Of a stretch of DNA of 37,015 nucleotides, positions 14,464-21,400 are shown piece by piece. A program made the position numbers and the translations under genes. Numbering within the stretch: the stretch's first letter is position 1; each line of letters opens with the position of its first letter. Source of the stretch: Actinomycetaceae bacterium (lineage in GTDB: Bacteria > Actinomycetota > Actinomycetes > Actinomycetales > Actinomycetaceae); NCBI GenBank assembly GCA_030524055.1, contig JAUNHH010000025.1, positions 1 through 37,015 on the forward strand. Reading direction: 5' to 3'. The notes under the pieces were generated by a model, which worked only from the letters and a program-made list of their open reading frames with translations, ran no database searches and was not told the origin of the DNA.

Positions 14464-15633
14464 ATGCTCGGGCTTTATGACGATTCGGCGATGGCAACTG
14501 CTGCGCATATCTTGACTAATGGCCCGATTTCCCGAGCGGAGATTGCTCGCGCATTACAGTTGTCCCCTGGAACGCTTACGCGTTTAGTCAAGCCCCTCCT
14601 TGAAGCGGAACTGGTTATTGACGAGGGCGTGGGGGTGCCAAAAAGTGGAATGGGGCGCCCAACCCAACTTCTTGACATTCCTGCCTGCCAGCATCGATTT
14701 ATTGGAATCAATATTTCGGTGGGAGCGGTACATGCAGTCACTGTCGATGCTCGTGCGCGTGTGCAGTCCTCAAAGCGGATCAGTGTCACGAACGCGTCTC
14801 CCTCGGAAATTGGCGAAGTAATTAATGCTTTGATGGCGACGATGCTGCCAAACGTTTCCGGCTCTCTACGAGGGATTGGCCTATCTTTGGGGGGTGCTAT
14901 TCGCGAAGGGAGGGTGAAAGAAAACCGATTTTTCGGCTGGCGTGATGTCGATATTCGTACGTATATCGACCTTCCTGAAGCGGTTCCCTTCAGTGTGGTT
15001 AATGACCTGGAAGCTTTGACTGTTTTTGAGCAGTGGTTCATGCTTGGAAGAAAAGTCCCATCCTTTGCATTAGTCACCGTTGGTGCTGGAGTAGGGCATG
15101 GACTTGTGCATCTCCGTCGGCGCCTCCGGGCACCAAGTTCAGGCTATGGGATGACTGGCCACTTTCCCTTGGCGGGTGCACATGGCATTTGCCAATATGG
15201 CCACATCTCCTGCGCTAATGGGGCCCTCACCACCTCAGCTCTTCTCGGCAGGGCCCGCAGTGGTCGAGGCATTCTCAATCAGGATCGGCGCCCCGCCGAT
15301 CAGAATGATCTCATTGTTTTAGCAGATGAGGGAGATGTAACTGCGCGTACTGTTATTGATGAGTACGTTCGCAATTTGGCCACCTACATTCAAGCAGTTG
15401 CCTGCGCATCCATGGTGACAGATGTTGTCATTGATGGGGAAGGGGTGCATCTTTTAGATACTCCGTGGAGCAGTTCATTTGATGAGCTTTTGCAATCCTA
15501 TCGCAGTCCAAATATTCCTGTTCTTACTGCTCACCGGCGATCGGGTTCATTTGAACGCTGGGCGCAAGGTGCTGCCACCCATGCGATTATTTCTTGGCTC
15601 GAAGACCGGGTTTTATCGGCCCATTCACGGTAA
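14464..15633 (+). CDS. ROK family transcriptional regulator
   Basis: The protein has 389 residues. A winged helix-turn-helix covers residues 10-55 (ILTNGPISRAEIARALQLSPGTLTRLVKPLLEAELV), followed by a ROK (sugar kinase/repressor) domain with LSLGGAIREG, VVNDLEALTVFE and ALVTVGAGVGHGL. The zinc-binding signature CxCGxxGC is altered: it reads CQYGHISC (residues 243-250), so the second Cys is Tyr. This could weaken zinc binding. AAGGAGG precedes the ATG. Being divergent from the alpha-galactosidase operon, it most likely represses that operon and senses a galactoside or derived sugar. Confidence 0.92.
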   Translation: MLGLYDDSAMATAAHILTNGPISRAEIARALQLSPGTLTRLVKPLLEAELVIDEGVGVPKSGMGRPTQLLDIPACQHRFIGINISVGAVHAVTVDARARVQSSKRISVTNASPSEIGEVINALMATMLPNVSGSLRGIGLSLGGAIREGRVKENRFFGWRDVDIRTYIDLPEAVPFSVVNDLEALTVFEQWFMLGRKVPSFALVTVGAGVGHGLVHLRRRLRAPSSGYGMTGHFPLAGAHGICQYGHISCANGALTTSALLGRARSGRGILNQDRRPADQNDLIVLADEGDVTARTVIDEYVRNLATYIQAVACASMVTDVVIDGEGVHLLDTPWSSSFDELLQSYRSPNIPVLTAHRRSGSFERWAQGAATHAIISWLEDRVLSAHSR

Positions 15634-15747
15634 CTGTGAGCATGTGACATGGGACTCGCCGCTGAAAATGAGTCTCGGTTCCGACGTGTGTGCTCTGGCG
15701 CTTTTGGTGTGCCTGCCCAGAATAACTCTGACCCGTAACTGGGCGTG

Positions 15748-16374
15748 TCATGTGGTGACTGCGTTATTGGCTCCGGCTAGTTGATCTAAAAAGTCAATGA
15801 GCTCATACATTGTTGTTCCTGACCTGCCACTCCATAAATCCTCATGGGTCGCGGTTGTGTTTTGTGCACGCTTAGCTGCCTGGCGGTAATTCTCAAAAAG
15901 CTCAGGCGGAATAGGGCCGCCTTTGGAAAAAGCAGCACAATATTCCTGGACACGACTTTCAGCATCTTTGGCTGCGAAATGGCGGGGATTATCCGTGTAG
16001 TGAAGAAGAAGCCAGTATTCAAAGCAGGGATTGCTTAGGCAGCAGTGATGTCTGTCTTCTTGAAGCCACTTTTCCAACTCGCGCTTGTGGGTGGCATTTT
16101 CATCAGTGTCACAGATAATCCACACGGCAGTGCAGTCTCTATTTTCTCTTTCCTGGGTTTTGGCGCTGGTGAGAAGATTCCGTAGCGAGGTCTTATTACG
16201 TTGATTCTTGATGAGGAGAGCGAGAGGATCGGAATACTCACGCTTGAGTAACGTGATGTATTCTTCCTCGGTTTTCCCCTCAACAATGACAATAACGAGC
16301 GGTTTGGGCGCCCGAGTGCCGCTTGGACGTCGGCCTCGTGAGGAAATGCGTTCGCGTGACTTCCTTCTTCCCAT
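15748..16374 (-). CDS. RloB family protein
   Basis: This 208-residue protein shows RloB hallmarks: the N-terminal strand with acidic residues KPLVIVIVEGKTEEEYITLLK (residues 23-43 less the ends), the acidic loop IICDTDENATHKRELEKWL, and SNPCFEYWLLLHY. The fold is thought to be TOPRIM-like, suggesting a nuclease. It begins 15 bp after the AAA15 ATPase stop and is probably co-transcribed with it. ATPase-RloB pairs occur as AbiLi/AbiLii, an abortive infection system, and elsewhere beside type I restriction loci. No restriction genes are here. Anti-phage function is inferred from family and arrangement. Confidence 0.85.
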   Translation of the reverse strand: MGRRKSRERISSRGRRPSGTRAPKPLVIVIVEGKTEEEYITLLKREYSDPLALLIKNQRNKTSLRNLLTSAKTQERENRDCTAVWIICDTDENATHKRELEKWLQEDRHHCCLSNPCFEYWLLLHYTDNPRHFAAKDAESRVQEYCAAFSKGGPIPPELFENYRQAAKRAQNTTATHEDLWSGRSGTTMYELIDFLDQLAGANNAVTT

Positions 16375-16389
16375 TTCCTTGAGACCTCT

Positions 16390-17706
16390 TTAGAGTTTCG
16401 GCACGCCACCGAGGCGGCCCGAGGTATAGAACGAAACCTGATCAGCACCCTTACGTAGACCACCCGCTGAAAAATCAGCAAATCGAGTCAGAGTTGATGA
16501 GTGATTCTGTTTTTCGATATGCCATATTTCGTCACGCCGCAGCAATCCGGAGCTCATGAGGTGCAATTCATGGGTAGTGAAAATAAGCTGTTGACGCTGC
16601 GTTTCTCCCGTCCCTTCTAGGAAAGTGGAGACGAGCTTTTCGGTAAGGAGTGGATGAAGGGAATCCTCGATTTCGTCAATAAGAATGACCCCCCTTTTTC
16701 CCTCCTCAAGAAGAAGAAAAGCGGGAATTAAATTCAGATAGCGTGAAGTGCCATCAGATTCTGCGCTCAAGGGAAGGGTAAAAGACTCGGAACCATTCCG
16801 CTGATCAGAGTGAATAGTGACCAATAGTTGGTACTCGATATCTTGGCCCTCGGTGCGTACTAAACGGAAGAAATCGCCATCGCCCGTCTGGATAACGGCT
16901 TCGGTAGTGTCTTGAACGCGGAAAGTCGCCTCAATTTCATTAAGCGCAGATCCGTCAATGGGGACTTGCTCGCGCGCTATTGTCTGGAAATCAATAGCGG
17001 TAATGCCGGTATCTGCGGTGGATAGGGCATTTCCGAGGGCGGTCTTGAAGTCCTTGTCTGCGGCAATTCTCTGTGGAAGAAAGACATAGGAAGCCTGCTT
17101 AGTAATAATGACTAACTCGTCGAACCAACGCAGGGCCGTCTTGATGATTGCCGGGGGAGTGTCAGCGTTATATAGCGTCTCCAGGAAAAGCCGATTGGGT
17201 AAAACTGTCTGTGCTAAAGCGTGGACTAACGGATTGTGACCCAGTTCCTCATAGAGTTCAATCTCTTGGAAGGAACGCTCGAAAAGGCACAGTTCTTTAC
17301 GCTGCTGAACGAGATAAAGCGATTCCTCCTCTACTGCCCGCGCTGTCACGGTGACTTCGTAGTAGAAGGTTGTGTCACGGGAAGACTGACCTTCGCCACC
17401 TGCAACAGAAAATTCCACTCCAAAAGTCGTGGCCTCATTTTTATGGTGAAGAAGGTGTGGGGTAATGGGCATTAACTCCCCGCGATTACGCGACTTGTGG
17501 ACGAGGTGCTTAAGTAGACCTAGTGACTCAATAAGCACAGACTTGCCAGAAGCATTGGGCCCGTAGAGTGCAGTGATCGGCAGGACGCGTGTTTTGCCTA
17601 TTTTCGCTAAGCGGTCACCGTCCTTTTGTTCCCTAGTGGCAAGCATAGTGAATTCAACTTCTTCGCCGAATGACTTCCAATTGCGTAGCTTGAGGGAGCG
17701 CAGCAT
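16390..17706 (-). CDS. AAA15-type ATP-binding protein (partner of RloB)
   Basis: This 438-residue ABC-like/AAA15 ATPase (OLD/RecF-related group, COG1106 type) starts LRSLKLRNWKSFGEEVEF, the usual first strand. Walker A is GPNASGKS (residues 49-56). Walker B is VILIDEIEDSLHP, followed by the H-loop region QLIFTTHELHLM. I chose ATG 17706 because AGGAG lies about 7 bases upstream; the frame extends to 17751 without support. Together with the RloB gene it resembles AbiL. A possible promoter lies upstream (TTGATC at 17776-17771, TATGCT at 17752-17747, spacer 18, minus strand). There is no 13-bp motif in or near this pair. Confidence 0.88.
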   Translation of the reverse strand: MLRSLKLRNWKSFGEEVEFTMLATREQKDGDRLAKIGKTRVLPITALYGPNASGKSVLIESLGLLKHLVHKSRNRGELMPITPHLLHHKNEATTFGVEFSVAGGEGQSSRDTTFYYEVTVTARAVEEESLYLVQQRKELCLFERSFQEIELYEELGHNPLVHALAQTVLPNRLFLETLYNADTPPAIIKTALRWFDELVIITKQASYVFLPQRIAADKDFKTALGNALSTADTGITAIDFQTIAREQVPIDGSALNEIEATFRVQDTTEAVIQTGDGDFFRLVRTEGQDIEYQLLVTIHSDQRNGSESFTLPLSAESDGTSRYLNLIPAFLLLEEGKRGVILIDEIEDSLHPLLTEKLVSTFLEGTGETQRQQLIFTTHELHLMSSGLLRRDEIWHIEKQNHSSTLTRFADFSAGGLRKGADQVSFYTSGRLGGVPKL

Positions 17707-17842
17707 TGAGGTCTCCTGAGGTTGAAGATGAAGGTTGGCTGCGACAAGCATATCTATATTGGTAAGGAAGGATCAAAGTGGGGTCCCTAACGGCAGTGCC
17801 TTCGCATCTAATATTCAGTGTGCCTCGGCCTCGTAAACTCCC

Positions 17843-18346
17843 TTATTTACGCAGCCTGCGAAGCTCTTTTGCGTAGGCGCCACCGGGTTGGGTGGGCTTT
17901 CCTTCGTGGGTCCACTCCAAAATCAAGTCCGAGGAAAAAGTGGAAGAACAGCTTCCACAAGAGGATACTCTCCGGGGTGCTGAATACAAGCGGCGCTGGG
18001 CACTGCAGCGTGGGCAGGTCCCCACCCAGGGGGCAGCAGGCGGGGCCTCCGCCGAATCGATACGCGACCGTGGATCAGCTCCAATCGCTACCGCCGTGCG
18101 CTTCCATACGGGCCCATGTCCATGCTGCGGTCCCACCAAAGCGTGTGCTATCTCGTGCAAAATTACTGCTCGCACCCATTTTTCATCGCGAATATCCGTC
18201 AGTGGCCCCGATAAAGAAATAGTCCGCGTCGAATGTGTGCAGCTGCCCGCACGCCGCCGTGCACGATCAAAAACAAAAGTCCAGCCGTTTAGACCGTGTT
18301 GGAGTATTAAAGCTGTCGCCAGATCCCGCGCCGCCTGCCTATTCAT
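17843..18346 (-). CDS. SprT-like zinc metalloprotease domain protein
   Basis: The 167-residue protein has the HEIAH zinc-metallopeptidase motif (residues 64-68) followed by ALVGPQHGHGPVWKRTAVAIGAD, where the His in GHGPVW is the usual third ligand. It also has a C-terminal zinc ribbon made of CPRC (111-114) and CGSC (130-133). The layout matches SprT-like/SPRTN-related small proteins that may cleave DNA-protein crosslinks. The gene lies after HrpA, 75 bp downstream of its stop, on the same strand. The C-terminal end is basic. Confidence 0.88.
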   Translation of the reverse strand: MNRQAARDLATALILQHGLNGWTFVFDRARRRAGSCTHSTRTISLSGPLTDIRDEKWVRAVILHEIAHALVGPQHGHGPVWKRTAVAIGADPRSRIDSAEAPPAAPWVGTCPRCSAQRRLYSAPRRVSSCGSCSSTFSSDLILEWTHEGKPTQPGGAYAKELRRLRK

Positions 18347-18385
18347 TGGCGCCTTGACGATCCAGTGTGCAGGAATCTGCCCAGT

Positions 18386-18398
18386 GCCCCGCCCTCGT
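18386..18398 (-). repeat. 13-bp dispersed motif
   Basis: Perfect copy, extended form ATTGACGAGGGCGGGGC on the minus strand, between the hrpA stop and the SprT-like gene. Confidence 0.9.
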
Positions 18399-18421
18399 CA
18401 ATGGAAGAAAATCCCCACCCA

Positions 18422-21400
18422 TTAACGGCCACGCTCCACTAAGGCAAGCACACGCTTCACCGAAATCTTTTGTGACGTCCCCAATTGCTGGGCAAAAAGG
18501 GAGACCCGTAACTCTTCGACCAGCCATCGAGCCTCCAGCAATGTCGCCGCACGCCCCGCATCCCATGGACGCCGATCGGCAGCCGCTTGAGCGTCAGCTA
18601 ACTCAGCCTCCACCTGGTGAAGGCGGTCCATATTGTCAATATCGCGGTCCAGCGCTGCTGAACCCCCGGTTGCCCGTTCAATCCGCACCGCTCCAGCCTT
18701 GATATACCGCGCAATATGCGGCAACCAGCGCAGTGGAGTTTCCCGAAGAAAACCATTGCTCACCAGAGCATCAACCGTGCGCAGAATATCCTCGGTGACC
18801 TCATCCAGTGATGGAGGTGCCGCCCGCAATGCCCCATCAGTCTCCGCTTTGGCTTCCATAGCGCGCACCACGTACCCGAGAATCTCATACACGCGGTCTT
18901 CATGCAGATCACGGGCCCGCCGAGCCATATTCTCAAAAGCATCCCGGCTCCGAATCGACTCCGGACCGGCCTCCCCGGTGAGCTCGTCCACCAGCGACAA
19001 AGCCGACGCATATTGTGCATCCGCAATCAGCGCTTCCGTATTCGGGTAGGCGGTCGCCGTCAACATCAGGGCCTGCCGTCCCGTCCACCGGGTGGTGACG
19101 CGCTTGGTCGCCAAAGATAAACGCAGAGTGAGCAGCATTGCGAGCCCCTCGCGATGGCGCCTGGACGCTTCGGCAACACTGGCCATGACGCGCACCCCAG
19201 CGCGTGGCGTAGCAGTATCACCCTGCGGAACCAGCGACGGGAAACCACGTAGCGTCAAAGCACCACTTGGCGAATCTACGCTGAGCGGCAGCGCATCCGT
19301 CGGGAAATCCGTGAGATTATCCAGATGCAAACCCTGAGATACAGCCGAAAAGTCGGCGTCCGCGGGCTTGACGCTAGGCGGGTGTGCGAGGCCGGGGGCG
19401 CCGTTGAGATCAGGCGTAGCAGGGCCTCCAGTGGCAGCATCATCGCTGGTAGCGGGCGTAGTTGGGGTATCGCTAGCGGCTGCCATGGCCGGGGTTGGCG
19501 GCGGATCGGCCGGCGTATGGCCAAGGTGTGTCGCGGCGACCTGTTTACCGCCCGTTGACCTGCGCTTTTTATCGAGAGCGTCGCTGACCGCACTGCGCAC
19601 GGCGGTCCGAATGGCAGCGTCGGATTGGCTGGCCAAGGTCTTTTGCAGATAGGCCAGGTCCGGACCGGAACCGAGTTCTTTCCCAGAACGATCAATGACC
19701 ACAAAGGTCATCCGTAGGTGATCGGGCAGATGGTCACGCATATACGCGAGGTCAGCCTCGTCCAGATCAACGCCACGAAGCACAGTAATTGCGGAGGAGA
19801 AGGCGCTGACAAAGGATGGACGAGGGCGGGGGCGTGACCCTTCTAAGGTGGAGACAGAATCCGACGCGGGCGATATTGCTGCGGTCAGGGACTGTTCAGT
19901 GGGCGCCGTTTCTGACGAGGCAGTGGCAGGGGCGGGATCCTTGGCGGCGGATAGTTGCTCACCGTTTTTCTGGGAGCGCTGGGTATGCCCGCCCTGTTTC
20001 TTTGAGGCCCGCTTGTGGGAGGCCTGCCTGGCCTGGCCAGTACGCTGCCCCCAGGCAGCCAAACGACCAAGCGCGGCATCTAAAGACATTGGGTCCTCAG
20101 CGGGACCGTCCTTTGCTGCAGCGTCAGAGGTCGGACCATGTTGAGAATCAGCATTTGTTGTGGACGCATCCGCAGGTCCGTAGGCATTATCAGTGGCGAC
20201 CTTGGGATGTGTCGCCCCGCCCTCGTTTATTGATGGCGCACTCCCCTCTGCCTCGGAGCCGCCACCGCCACCAGAAGCGGGCGTCGTGAAAATAGTGTCG
20301 CGTATCCACTGTGCGGCGCGGCTGCCAACTTCCGGCGCAGGGGCAAGAAGACGCCGTTTTGCTTTGGGGAGGGCGCGAATTGACTCTGTAATCAGCTCCT
20401 CCAACATGCCTGGGACCAGCCAGTCTGTGCCCTCTTCACGCACGCGCGCGAGCACTTCGATGGGGATCGTCATCGTCACGCCATCACGCGCCGACCCCGG
20501 AGAAAATTGGTAACTCAGCGGCAATTCCATATCCCCACTGACCCAATGATCAGGGAAACCCTCGGAGTTATTGCCAACACCGCGCGGGAGCAGGAGGTCT
20601 AGTGTCCATGTTAAAAAGTCAGGATTCTTGCGACGGTGGTCCTTCCACCAGCGATTAAAGTGGGCGGCTGAGGTAATCCGGTCTGGAATTCGCTCGTCAA
20701 AAAATGCGCATAATGCGTGCTCGTCAGCGACCAGAGCATGGGTACGAGAACGTCGCTCCACTTCTTTTGCCTGGTCAAGAAGCTCTTCATTGCGCTGTTG
20801 GAAGGCATGGCGTTCCCGCCATTCGCCGCGCACTAAAGCATGGACAATAAACATTTCGCGGGCCAAATCGCGTGCGCTGGGCTGGTCGCTGCCGGGTTCC
20901 TGGTCCATTGACGAGGGCGGGGCCGGGCTGTGCGACTGATCTGCGAGGTGCTCAGGGGCAGCGTCGGTAGCGGGGAGGTCAATGGCGCTTTGGTCAGTGG
21001 AATCGCTGGCGAGACTGGGGGCAGCCCCTTTTGACGCAGCTAAAGCATCCGCTAAATAGTCGCTGCGAATATTCACGTCAAAAGTGGGGTCTGCCAAACT
21101 CAATGCTGCGAAAAGTTCCGCGCGATCCTGAGCGAGGGCGGCGTCACCGGAGGCGGTGGAAGAAGCGTCAGCTGAGGTGTCACCTAAACCCAACCCTTGA
21201 GCGCGCCCAGCCACTGTGCCAGCACGCACCCTGCGGAAGGCCCGTGTTGGCGTGGATACGGCAGAGCCTAAAGGAGAATCCCCCAAAGACCCCAAAAGAA
21301 CAGGCCGTTCAGCCACTAAAGTCATGCCATAGAGGAGGACTTTTTCTTTGATCATGGCTGCGCCTTTAGAGGCTGACCAATAGGGCTCAGAATGGACTTT

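Noticed and set aside
14631-14643. Motif copy in the ROK gene
   Set aside because: Only ACGAGGGCG matches; the remainder diverges, so I do not count it in the 13-bp family.
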